From: Natrinema salaciae
Lineage (GTDB): Archaea; Halobacteriota; Halobacteria; Halobacteriales; Natrialbaceae
Assembly: GCF_900110865.1 (NCBI RefSeq)
Contig: NZ_FOFD01000001.1
Coordinates: 744,001-808,000, forward strand
Reading direction: 5' to 3'
Length of the DNA stretch: 64,000 bases
A program made the translations under genes and the position numbers. The notes under the pieces were generated by a model. The model saw nothing but the letters and a program-made list of their open reading frames with translations, did not search any database and was not told the DNA's origin. Position 1 is the first letter of the stretch; every line of letters starts with the position of its first letter. Below are positions 17,444-25,675 of the stretch, in pieces.

Positions 17444-18976
17444 TTGCCTGTAACTCACTCCGCCGACCAGACGATCGCATCGGACCGTACAGTGCGCCTT
17501 CTCGACACGACGCTTCGCGACGGCGAGCAAGCCCCGGGCGTCTCGCTCTCGCCCGACGAGAAAGTCGAGATCGCTCGAGCGCTCGAGCGAGCCGGTGTCG
17601 CCGTCATCGAGGCCGGGAGCGCCTGTACCGGCGCGGGTGAGCGACAGGCGATCTCGCGGGTCACGGATCTGGACCTCGACGCGCGCGTCACCAGCTTCTG
17701 TCGCGGGATGAAAGGCGACATCGACCTCGCGCTCGAGTGCGACGTCGACGGCGTCCACATCGTCGTCCCCTCTAGCGACCGCCACATCGAGGAGAAAGTC
17801 GGCACCTCCCGCGAGGACAACCTCGAGGCGACGGCCGAGCTCGTGTCCTACGCTCGAGACCACGACCTCTGGGTCGAGGTCATCGGCGAGGACGGCTCGC
17901 GGGCCGACCTCGACTATCTCGAGGTACTGGCCGAGACGTCCCTCGACGCGGGTGCGGAGCGATTCTGTTTCGCCGACACCGTCGGCCACACCGGACCGGA
18001 ACACACCCACGAGGCGGTCTCCCGGCTCGCCGAACTCGGGCCGGTCAGCGCTCACACCCACGACGACCTCGGACTCGGCGTGACCAACGCGCTCGCGGCC
18101 GTCTCGGCCGGTGCCGATCTCGTTCACTGCACCGTCGACGGGCTCGGCGAACGCGCCGGCAACGTCGCCCTGGAAGAGGTCGCCATCGCCCTCTCGCACG
18201 TCTACGACGTCGACACCCTCGAACTCGAGGAGGTGTACGATCTCGCACAGATCGTCTCGCGCGTGACCGGTGTCCAGCTCCCGCCGAACAAGGCCGTCAT
18301 CGGTGAGAACGCCTTCACGCACGAGAGCGGCATCCACACCGACGGGACGCTCAAGGACGACAAGATGTACGAGCCGTACGCGCCCGAAACCGTCGGCCGC
18401 GAGCGCCGGCTCGCGCTGGGGAAACACACCGGCCGCGCGGGCGTCGCGGCGACGCTCGAGGAGCACGGCGTCGAGGCCGACGGCGACGAAATCGCGGAGA
18501 TCGCGACCCGCGTCACGGAACTCGGGGACCGCGGTCGTCGCGTCACCGACGCCGATCTGCTGGCCATCGCCGAGGACGTCACCGGCGAGGATCGAGACCG
18601 CGTCGTCGACCTGCTCGATCTCACCGCCACCAGCGGGGGTGCCGTCCCCACTGCGAGCATCCGACTGACCGTCGACGGCGAGGAACGCGTCGCCAGCGGG
18701 ACCGGGTCGGGTCCCGTCGACGCCGCCGTCTCGGCCATCCGCGAGGCGCTCGGCTCGATGGCCGACGCCGAACTCGAGTCCTACCACGTGGACGCGGTCA
18801 CGGGCGGCACCGACGCCGTCGTCACCGTCGAGGTGACCATGGTTCGCAACGATCGCTCGGTGACGGTCGCCCGCAGCGAGGCCGACATCACCCGTGCGAG
18901 CGTGACGGCGATGGTCGACGCGCTCGATCGATTGCTCGCGGCCGACCAGCGGCCGCTCGCACCGGCCGACGACTGA
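17444..18976 (+). CDS. (R)-citramalate synthase / 2-isopropylmalate synthase family (LeuA/CimA)
   Basis: 510 residues if TTG 17444 starts; GTG 17492 would remove 16. The DRE-TIM metallolyase core begins LLDTTLRDGEQAPG, with metal-binding VSAHTHDDLGLG and the family signature GLGERAGNVALEEV. A C-terminal LeuA dimer/regulatory domain (about residues 380-500) suggests feedback control by Leu or Ile. The enzyme condenses acetyl-CoA with pyruvate (isoleucine route) or 2-ketoisovalerate (leucine route); sequence alone does not decide. No ATG start is available: the frame is open back to the TAG at 17321. It is probably cotranscribed with the short ORF at 17335. Confidence 0.85.
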   Translation: MPVTHSADQTIASDRTVRLLDTTLRDGEQAPGVSLSPDEKVEIARALERAGVAVIEAGSACTGAGERQAISRVTDLDLDARVTSFCRGMKGDIDLALECDVDGVHIVVPSSDRHIEEKVGTSREDNLEATAELVSYARDHDLWVEVIGEDGSRADLDYLEVLAETSLDAGAERFCFADTVGHTGPEHTHEAVSRLAELGPVSAHTHDDLGLGVTNALAAVSAGADLVHCTVDGLGERAGNVALEEVAIALSHVYDVDTLELEEVYDLAQIVSRVTGVQLPPNKAVIGENAFTHESGIHTDGTLKDDKMYEPYAPETVGRERRLALGKHTGRAGVAATLEEHGVEADGDEIAEIATRVTELGDRGRRVTDADLLAIAEDVTGEDRDRVVDLLDLTATSGGAVPTASIRLTVDGEERVASGTGSGPVDAAVSAIREALGSMADAELESYHVDAVTGGTDAVVTVEVTMVRNDRSVTVARSEADITRASVTAMVDALDRLLAADQRPLAPADD

Positions 18977-19071
18977 CCGGGAGCGAGTCGACCGGCGGTT
19001 GCGCGGCTCGTTTTTCACGATTCTCGTGATCCAGACTGGCAGTCGGAGCGGTGCCGCCTGGCCGATCGTGG

Positions 19072-19272
19072 TCAGCCCTGCCGGAAGGGATCGCTGACGA
19101 CGTTCCACGGATCGAACAGGTAGACGCCCGCGAGAAACAGGGCGAGGGCGACGACGAACAGGCGAGCGAAATCGATCGCCGAGGACGGCACACCGAGGTC
19201 GAGCGTTGTCGCCATTATGGCTGCGACCCCGATCCAGAGGCTTCCGACGATCAGTCGCTTTCGAGGGTCCAT
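19072..19272 (-). CDS. Small membrane protein of unknown function (66 residues)
   Basis: Two hydrophobic segments (about residues 8-26 and 36-54) after a short basic N-terminus (MDPRKRL), ending in a polar tail (NVVSDPFRQG). Resembles small conserved haloarchaeal membrane proteins. ATG 19272 is used because an in-frame ATG at 19293 adds only seven residues with no conservation evidence. No operon partner. Confidence 0.55.
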   Translation of the reverse strand: MDPRKRLIVGSLWIGVAAIMATTLDLGVPSSAIDFARLFVVALALFLAGVYLFDPWNVVSDPFRQG

Positions 19273-19550
19273 AGTCGATAGTTCGGCTCGCATCGCTTGA
19301 AAGACGTTTGGTTTCGGATACGTTCGAACGAGAACGTGCGTCGTACGCTCGGGCTATCGGAATCGTGACCGGCTATAGTCGTCGGTTTCTCGCCGACGGC
19401 GACGGGGTGGATCACGTCTCGGATGGGACTACCTACCGACCGCCTCGGCGACCGTTGCAGGGAGGAAACGGACCGACCGACGTTCGCTGACGCACAATTA
19501 TCAGTAGAATGGGTATAACAAATCCGGGAATTCGTGACGGTATGCTCGTG

Positions 19551-21212
19551 ATGGACGAAGACAATCAGGAAGATCGATCGGGAAGCGCTCGCGGTGAGAC
19601 GTCGCGTCGTTCGTACGTACGAATGCTCGGTGCCCTGGGGATCGGTGGCGCTCTCAGCGGTGTCGCCGCGACGAGTTCGCGGAACGCCGGTATCGCCGCG
19701 GCGCAGAGTCAGGAGGCCGCGTCGATAGCTGTGAGCGACTCGGGAACGACGGTCGACGACGACGTGTCGCACCTCGATTTCGGGGAGTCGATCTCGGTGA
19801 CCGACACCGATGCGGACACCGTTACCGTTCGCGGCGAGACGAACCCGAACGTCGTCGACGTCCGCGACGATCTCGGCGTCGAACCCGAGGCGGACGACCT
19901 GTGGGGCGCGATCGAAGATCACTACTACTCGTTCGAACCGACGGAACGAAACCACTGTTACAAGATTCCCGCGGGGACGTGGTACGTCGACACCGACAAC
20001 GTCCACTTCGGGGCCCACGAGTTTCTGGGGATCGTGGGCGAACCGTTCGCCGTCCTCGAAGTGACCGATCAGGACGTCGACCGTCTGATGACCGTCGGAA
20101 CCATCGACACGTCGCTTCCGAACGCCCAGCGAACGGTCCTTCGGAACGTTCAGGTCGACATCAGCGGCGAGTACGACGCCGGCATCTGTCGCTGGTACAC
20201 CTACAGGTACGGCCTCATCGAGAACGTCTCCATGCGCGGGCAGCGCAACAAGCGGGAGCCGACCTACGGTGGCGACCTCCACACGATCATGGTCGACGGG
20301 AGACTACCGACCACGACGAACGTCATCAGGAACTGTCACCTCGTCAACGGTGACACGTACTACGATCGGGACTCCCACTTCGGGTTCGCGATCCCCTTCG
20401 CCTCGGAGATCTACAACAGGGGGACGAATCACTGGGAGAGTTGCAAGGCGGCGGGGTACATCTCTCACGGATTCTACGTCTCGCACGATTCCGGTCGAAA
20501 CGTTCTCTCCGATTGCCACACGCACAATTGTGGTGCCGCACACATCCGGCTCGGAACGAACGATTCGGCACAGAACTGCCGGATCTCGATGACCGAACAC
20601 CCCGGGGTTCCGTGGACGGGACTCTGGCTCGAGGACGACGGGAACCAACGAATCGACGGACTGAACGTGACGAACGAGGTCAGGAAGAATACCGAATTAG
20701 TTCGGTTGACGCAGGACGGTCCGGCCCGCTTGACGAACGTGTCCCTCACCGACACGGGAACCGACGGCCGCGCCATTCGTATCGACGACAGCGGCGATGC
20801 ACAGGCGGTCTTCGACCGCTGTTCGCTGACGGATCGGACGAGCCCGTCAGTTTCCGATTACGCGGTCTCCGTCCGATCGTCGCGGGTGACGTTCACCGAC
20901 TGCGAGTTCGACGTTTCGTCGCAGTCGTCTACCGATCGCCACGGTCTCTTCGTCACCGACGGTGACGGCAGCATCGATCGGATCAGAATCGACGGCTGTT
21001 CGATCGATTCCGACGACGCGAGCCTCCGGTTCGCCGAGAGCGGGGCCGATCACTCGGTCGAGAGCTCGTTCTTCGACGGGCTCGTCATGAGCGATCCCGA
21101 TACGGAACTCTCGAACGTGCTGTGGACGGGCAACCGCCACTACGGCGAAACCGACTTCCGCGGTGAACGGGTGCAGTGGCAGGGCGACTTCAATTTCGGG
21201 TACGAGCTCTAG
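19551..21212 (+). CDS. TAT-exported right-handed beta-helix protein (pectate-lyase-like fold)
   Basis: 553 residues. A twin-arginine signal is visible near the N-terminus: SRRSYVRMLGALGIGGALSG, followed by an Ala-rich cleavage region (GIAAAQSQ). The mature part has repeated beta-strand and N/D-rich turns (VIRNCHLVNG, VLSDCHTHNCG, VTFTDCEFDV, RIDGCSIDSD) typical of parallel beta-helix polysaccharide-active or surface proteins. No catalytic lyase residues are assigned. ATG 19551 gives a normal-length TAT n-region; earlier starts at 19509 and 19542 are possible. It is followed by an AsnB-like gene on the same strand. Confidence 0.75.
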   Translation: MDEDNQEDRSGSARGETSRRSYVRMLGALGIGGALSGVAATSSRNAGIAAAQSQEAASIAVSDSGTTVDDDVSHLDFGESISVTDTDADTVTVRGETNPNVVDVRDDLGVEPEADDLWGAIEDHYYSFEPTERNHCYKIPAGTWYVDTDNVHFGAHEFLGIVGEPFAVLEVTDQDVDRLMTVGTIDTSLPNAQRTVLRNVQVDISGEYDAGICRWYTYRYGLIENVSMRGQRNKREPTYGGDLHTIMVDGRLPTTTNVIRNCHLVNGDTYYDRDSHFGFAIPFASEIYNRGTNHWESCKAAGYISHGFYVSHDSGRNVLSDCHTHNCGAAHIRLGTNDSAQNCRISMTEHPGVPWTGLWLEDDGNQRIDGLNVTNEVRKNTELVRLTQDGPARLTNVSLTDTGTDGRAIRIDDSGDAQAVFDRCSLTDRTSPSVSDYAVSVRSSRVTFTDCEFDVSSQSSTDRHGLFVTDGDGSIDRIRIDGCSIDSDDASLRFAESGADHSVESSFFDGLVMSDPDTELSNVLWTGNRHYGETDFRGERVQWQGDFNFGYEL

Positions 21213-21417
21213 TCCCGCGCTCGCCGACCGTCGGGCATCGCCGCCAACGCACCACCCGCATCCGATCGGGCCGTCGATCGGGAGGCCACTGCGAGGGAGT
21301 CGGCCCGCTTTTAGGACGCCCCGTCGCACCGACCACTGCGGTCGAATCACCGTGAGAGATCCGTTCGACTGATTTAACTGCTGAATAATAATCCCCTTCG
21401 AGTGGTTCCCCTCCAGT

Positions 21418-23223
21418 ATGCCTGGAATTACGGTTCTCGGAGAGCCGACTGCCGACGATGTCGTCGACGACGTTCTCGACTCCGTTCGGTTTACCGACGC
21501 CTATCAGCGCCACAACGTCCGGACCGATGACCCCATCGTCGCGTACACGAAGTACGACGAGTATCCGGTATCCGTGTTCGAAACGGAGGCGTCGACAGTC
21601 GTGCTGGAAGGGTATCTCTACGGTACCGCGGACGTCGACGCGGCGGTCTCGGAAGCCGCGACGCTGGTACGCGAGGGCGACACCGAGGCGCTCTCGGAGT
21701 GGGTGGCCGCCAGAGACGGCGACTTCCTGCTCCTCGTTATCGACGACGCGGACGGAACGATGTGGGCCGTCAACGACGCGTTCGGGCGACTGCCGACCTA
21801 TCGCGCGACGATCGATGGGACGACGGTCGTCACGCGCGAGCTCAAGGTCGTTCGAGAACTGGGTCGGGCACTCGGCGACGAACTCGAGCCCGATCCGATC
21901 GCCCTCGGGCAGTTGCTGCTCCTCGGCTACCCGCTCGGGACGCGAACGCTGTACGCGGGGGTCGAACGGCTTCCGCCGGGATCGCTGCTCGAGGTCGGCG
22001 CGGAGTCGGTGACGTCGACACACGAGTTCGAGTTCGACGTCCACGCGAACGGGAATCGACGCGTCGAGGCGAACGCCCGACGGCTCCGGGATCAATTCGT
22101 CGAGGCGTGCGAAAACCGCGCCAGCGTCTCCGAGGAAACGCTCATCTCGCTCAGCGGTGGCCTCGACTCGCGGGCGGCGATCGCCGGGTACACTCGCGTC
22201 GATGGGACACTGACGGCCGCGACATCGATGCGAGCGGACGGCGCGAACACCGCCGAAGTCAACGTCGCACGACAGGTAGCGAACGCGCTCGACGTTCCCT
22301 GGGAGTCGTACGTCGTCGACAGGACCGATCGCCACCGCGAAGCGCTGCTCGACATGACGCAGGGAATGAACAACTTGAGCATGTCCCTGGGTCTCAACTT
22401 CGCCGAACAGGTGTCGGCGGACCATCCCCGCGCCACGTTCATCACTGGTGACGGCGGCGACAAGGCGTTCCCCGACCTGACACCGTCGAAAGACGTCGAT
22501 TCGATCGACGAACTCGTGGACGCGATTCTCGACGATCAGCAGGTGTACTCGCTCGAGGACGTGGCTTCCCTCATCGACGCCGACCCGGACACGCTCCGCG
22601 CGTCGATCCGGGACAGACTCATCTCGTATCCCGAGTCCGACCACGACGGGAAGTTCGTTCACTTCCTCGTTCGCGAGCGCGGATTCAACTACCTCAACAC
22701 CGGCGAGGACCGGACGCGATACTACCTGTGGTCGACGACGCCGTTTTACTCCCTGCCGTTTTTCACCGAGGCGATGGCGTGTCCGCCCGAACAGAAGCGG
22801 CGGACGAACCTCTACCGTGAGTTCCTCGCCGCGCTCGATCCGAACACCCTCGACGTCGAGTACGTCGATTACGGCGCGCCCATCGATTCCCTCGAGTACC
22901 GCGTCAAGCACGCCGGCTACGAGTGGCTGTCCGAGCACCCCGCACTCAAAAAACGGGTCCTCCAAATGCTGGGTCGAGGCGGCGGCTCGTCCGGACAACC
23001 ACCGACCGCCCTCGTCGACGCGACGAGCAAACCCGACGAGCTGGCCAGCCCGTTCTCGAGCGAGACGGTCCGTCGAATCACCTGGTCGCAGGGCGGCTAC
23101 AACACTCACCAGCAGTACCTACTGCTGACGCTCGTCGCGGCCCTCTCCCGGGACGCTGCCGAGCCCGAGTCAGCGGTCGCCGACCGCGATCAGTCCCGTC
23201 CGCCGACGATCAACCAGTCGTAA
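21418..23223 (+). CDS. Asparagine-synthetase-like protein lacking the glutaminase cysteine
   Basis: 601 residues. The N-terminal 200 residues keep the class II glutamine amidotransferase fold (GDFLLLVIDDADG ... AVNDAFGRLPTYRA) but the protein starts MPGITV with no Cys2, so glutamine cannot be used as ammonia donor in the normal way. The synthetase half has the PP-loop SLSGGLDSRAA (about residue 244) and FITGDGGDKAF. Such proteins often lie in surface-polysaccharide loci, where they may amidate sugar or peptide acids. ATTTAACT at 21371-21378 and an AT-rich run after it precede the ATG at 21418. A link with the beta-helix gene upstream is inferred from adjacency. Confidence 0.75.
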   Translation: MPGITVLGEPTADDVVDDVLDSVRFTDAYQRHNVRTDDPIVAYTKYDEYPVSVFETEASTVVLEGYLYGTADVDAAVSEAATLVREGDTEALSEWVAARDGDFLLLVIDDADGTMWAVNDAFGRLPTYRATIDGTTVVTRELKVVRELGRALGDELEPDPIALGQLLLLGYPLGTRTLYAGVERLPPGSLLEVGAESVTSTHEFEFDVHANGNRRVEANARRLRDQFVEACENRASVSEETLISLSGGLDSRAAIAGYTRVDGTLTAATSMRADGANTAEVNVARQVANALDVPWESYVVDRTDRHREALLDMTQGMNNLSMSLGLNFAEQVSADHPRATFITGDGGDKAFPDLTPSKDVDSIDELVDAILDDQQVYSLEDVASLIDADPDTLRASIRDRLISYPESDHDGKFVHFLVRERGFNYLNTGEDRTRYYLWSTTPFYSLPFFTEAMACPPEQKRRTNLYREFLAALDPNTLDVEYVDYGAPIDSLEYRVKHAGYEWLSEHPALKKRVLQMLGRGGGSSGQPPTALVDATSKPDELASPFSSETVRRITWSQGGYNTHQQYLLLTLVAALSRDAAEPESAVADRDQSRPPTINQS

Positions 23224-23370
23224 CGCCTCCTGCCACCTGTCTACCGACGGGGCTCGACGCTGTCGATTCGTCGCCGAGGCCCCGTGCTCCGGGCGTTCGT
23301 CGTCGAGGGCCCCAGCGACGTGCCGACCGTTGGGACGGCGACGTCGATCACGGAGCCGTCAGCGCGCCGG

Positions 23371-24987
23371 CTACGTGGAGAAATCGGGGCCGACGGTCCG
23401 ATCCTCGAGAACCTCCTGGCGCGTATCGACCATATCGACGTCCGCGTACGAGGTCGGTCCGGGCACCTGTTCGGCGTTCGCCCCGGGTTGGTTGCCGAGA
23501 TACGTGACGTTCGGATTCGTCCCGATATCCTCGAGGAGCTTGAACTCCGAGTCGGGAGCGTCGATCAAGTCCTCGAACCGCTCCTGTGCGAGCGCCTCGC
23601 TCGGTCCCTGGAACTCCTCGCCCTCGCCGGGTTCCTCCGCGAGCCCGAGCCGGACGAGATTCTCCTGACTCTCGAGGTTGACGCCGCTGTCCTCGATGGC
23701 GCTGACGACGCTCAGCACGGTCTCCTCCTTGTCCGGGAGGGAGTCGCCCGGCGGCGGCTCCTCCTCGTACTCTTCGGTCGTGAGGTCGACCGCTTTCGCG
23801 AGGGCGACCAACTCCTCGGTCAGGTCGTCGACGTTTTCGATGACGGCGTCCAGGTTCCCGTCAGTGCCCTGAAGCGACGACGAGAGCGTATCCTGCGACG
23901 GCAGTTCCGCGTCCAACTGGATGATCGTTCGCGCCCGGGCCGGGTTCTCCTCGTACCGCTGCGGGTCGCTCGCCGGATTGTTCTTGTCGCCGAACTGAAT
24001 CACGTTCGGCGGACAGGCCTGTTCGCAGGCGCTCGTGCCGACGAGTTGCTCGCCCTTTTCCCCGTCCTGGCGGACCGGGTCGAAGACGCACTTCGACATG
24101 ACGCCCCGCGGCGCGCGTCGACTGACCCGCCGGCCGCGCGCGTCCGTGATGTCGTCCTCCTCGAGTTCGCTGCGATCGACGTCCGGTTCGTCCCACTGGA
24201 AGTAGTTGACGCCGTACGGACAGGCGACCTGACAGTACCGGCAGCCGATACAGACCTCGTAGTCGGTCAGGACGAGCCCGTCGTAATCTCGCGTGTGACG
24301 TGCCGTCGTCGGACAGACTTTCTCGCAGGGTGCGTCGGTACAGTGCTGGCACGGCCGCACGAGGTAGTTGAAATCGCGGACGCTCTCGTACTCGTCGGGT
24401 TCGGGCGACTCGACGGTGCTGTCCTCGTAGGCGAGGACGTACATCCAGTTTGCCCCCTCGTCCCAGTTGTGCTCCTGATTGCAGGCGGTCACGCAGGAGA
24501 GGCAGCCGTCGCAGTGCTCGAGGTCGATCGTCATCCCCCACTGCGTGTCCGGGGTCTCCGTGGTCTCGGTCGTCTCCTCGACGGCCAGCTCCGGCTGATC
24601 CTCACCCTGCGTTTCCGCCGTTCCCCAGGCGCTGAGCCCGACGAACCCGGCCCCCGCGCTCATCTTCTTGAGCATCTCCCGACGGGACTCCTCGTCGGCA
24701 CCGAGTCGGGAGAGCATCGACTCCATCCGTCCATCGCCGTCGTCCGGACTCGCGATCGGTCGCTGGTCCTCGCCGAACTCGTCCATCACGTCGTCGTGAT
24801 ACCGCTCGTGGAACGCTTCTTCCGAGAGCTCCCCCTTCGTCACTCGCATGGCGTCTCTCGCCATCTCCATCCCGAGCTCCGTGTCGTACTCGGTATCGTC
24901 GAGGACGTCCTCGAGATCGTCTTGCCAGGACTCGCCGAGCGGATGAAACACCTCCTCGTCGTCCGCCGGTTCGTCGTCAGAACTCAT
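23371..24987 (-). CDS. Four-cluster 4Fe-4S ferredoxin-type subunit (DmsB/NrfC/PsrB-like)
   Basis: 538 residues. Cysteine motifs for four [4Fe-4S] clusters are present: CDGCLSCVTAC (about residue 157), CQHCTDAPCEKVCP, CIGCRYCQVACP, and a split set with KCVFDP and ACEQACPPNV. This is the electron-transfer subunit layout of complex iron-sulfur molybdoenzymes. About 100 acidic residues precede a twin-arginine-like stretch (SRREMLKKMSAGAGFVG), and a 170-residue acidic C-terminal extension follows the clusters. No molybdopterin subunit or NrfD-type membrane anchor is next to it. The start at 24987 follows GGTGGGGACG, a weak ribosome-binding candidate. Confidence 0.82.
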   Translation of the reverse strand: MSSDDEPADDEEVFHPLGESWQDDLEDVLDDTEYDTELGMEMARDAMRVTKGELSEEAFHERYHDDVMDEFGEDQRPIASPDDGDGRMESMLSRLGADEESRREMLKKMSAGAGFVGLSAWGTAETQGEDQPELAVEETTETTETPDTQWGMTIDLEHCDGCLSCVTACNQEHNWDEGANWMYVLAYEDSTVESPEPDEYESVRDFNYLVRPCQHCTDAPCEKVCPTTARHTRDYDGLVLTDYEVCIGCRYCQVACPYGVNYFQWDEPDVDRSELEEDDITDARGRRVSRRAPRGVMSKCVFDPVRQDGEKGEQLVGTSACEQACPPNVIQFGDKNNPASDPQRYEENPARARTIIQLDAELPSQDTLSSSLQGTDGNLDAVIENVDDLTEELVALAKAVDLTTEEYEEEPPPGDSLPDKEETVLSVVSAIEDSGVNLESQENLVRLGLAEEPGEGEEFQGPSEALAQERFEDLIDAPDSEFKLLEDIGTNPNVTYLGNQPGANAEQVPGPTSYADVDMVDTRQEVLEDRTVGPDFST

Positions 24988-25025
24988 CGTCCCCACCGTG
25001 TCGGAACCGTTGTCTCTCGAGTGGC

Positions 25026-25058
25026 GATCATTGTGATCGTGTCGATAAACATATCACA
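25026..25058. promoter_or_regulatory. Inverted repeats in the ferredoxin-subunit promoter region
   Basis: A GATCA-TTG-TGATC... dyad spans 25026-25038 (5-base arms, 3-base centre), and TGTGAT (25032-25037) pairs with ATCACA (25053-25058) across 15 bases. The stretch also contains a TATA candidate on the minus strand (GTTTATC, about 25048-25054). A regulator of respiratory genes could bind here; no factor can be named. Confidence 0.3.
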
Positions 25059-25265
25059 TGTCTTTGCATAGAGACCCTGCTTGCGAGTGATGGGGGCCTG
25101 GACGCGCCGCCGTTCGCAGTCGTGTCCGCGGTTCGATCCGCGGCGAACGGCCGCCGCTCGAGGCGCGAGCGGAGAGCGGAATCGAACACGTTCGACGCAA
25201 ACGGGCCGGTCGAGAGTCGGCTCCGGCGAGCGGACGCTCCGCTCGGCGGATTGGCGTCGGAAAAG

Positions 25266-25350
25266 CGCCGAGAGGGAGATTTGAACTCCCGAGTCCGTGA
25301 GGACAGTAGATTTCGAATCTACCGCCTTGGCCGGGCTAGGCTATCTCGGC
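25266..25350 (-). tRNA. tRNA-Ser (anticodon CGA)
   Basis: An 85-base class II tRNA. The acceptor stem pairs GCCGAGA (5' end at 25350) with TCTCGGC, discriminator G at 25266. The anticodon stem GTAGA/TCTAC encloses the 7-base loop TTCGAAA, giving anticodon CGA. A long variable arm and the T-arm GGGAG-TTCAAAT-CTCCC fit serine tRNA. CCA is not encoded. A TAAAAA box (minus strand, 25375-25380) lies about 27 bases upstream. Confidence 0.95.
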
Positions 25351-25374
25351 TCACTCCTACCTACCCGAGTGACC

Positions 25375-25380
25375 TTTTTA
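25375..25380 (-). promoter_or_regulatory. TATA box of tRNA-Ser
   Basis: TAAAAA on the minus strand, 25-30 bases before the tRNA 5' end at 25350. Confidence 0.5.
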
Positions 25381-25675
25381 CCCGTTTCGATTTCCCGTCC
25401 GGCCTGTGACTACTTCTCGAAGCTACAGCGGGTCGGGACTTCTCGAGCACGTCGAGAGTCGCTGCAGTGTCTCGTCTCCGGTGGTCCGTCGAGGAGCGAC
25501 GGGACGGCGGGATACTCGAGGAGGGGCCTACTCGACGGACAATTCCGGAAGCCACCAGCGTCGTACACGGGTGAGTGCCCGATCGTGGAGAGGGCTCGAG
25601 CCGTGTCCCGTCACTAATCGAAACCCTCTTGACTGCCACAATTTACGGACGTAATCTTATATGGCCGTCTTTCGA

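Noticed and set aside
23284-25071. A 595-residue plus-strand open frame opposite the ferredoxin subunit
   Set aside because: It is the complement of a protein with four clear cysteine clusters; only repetitive hydrophobic-acidic sequence is produced.
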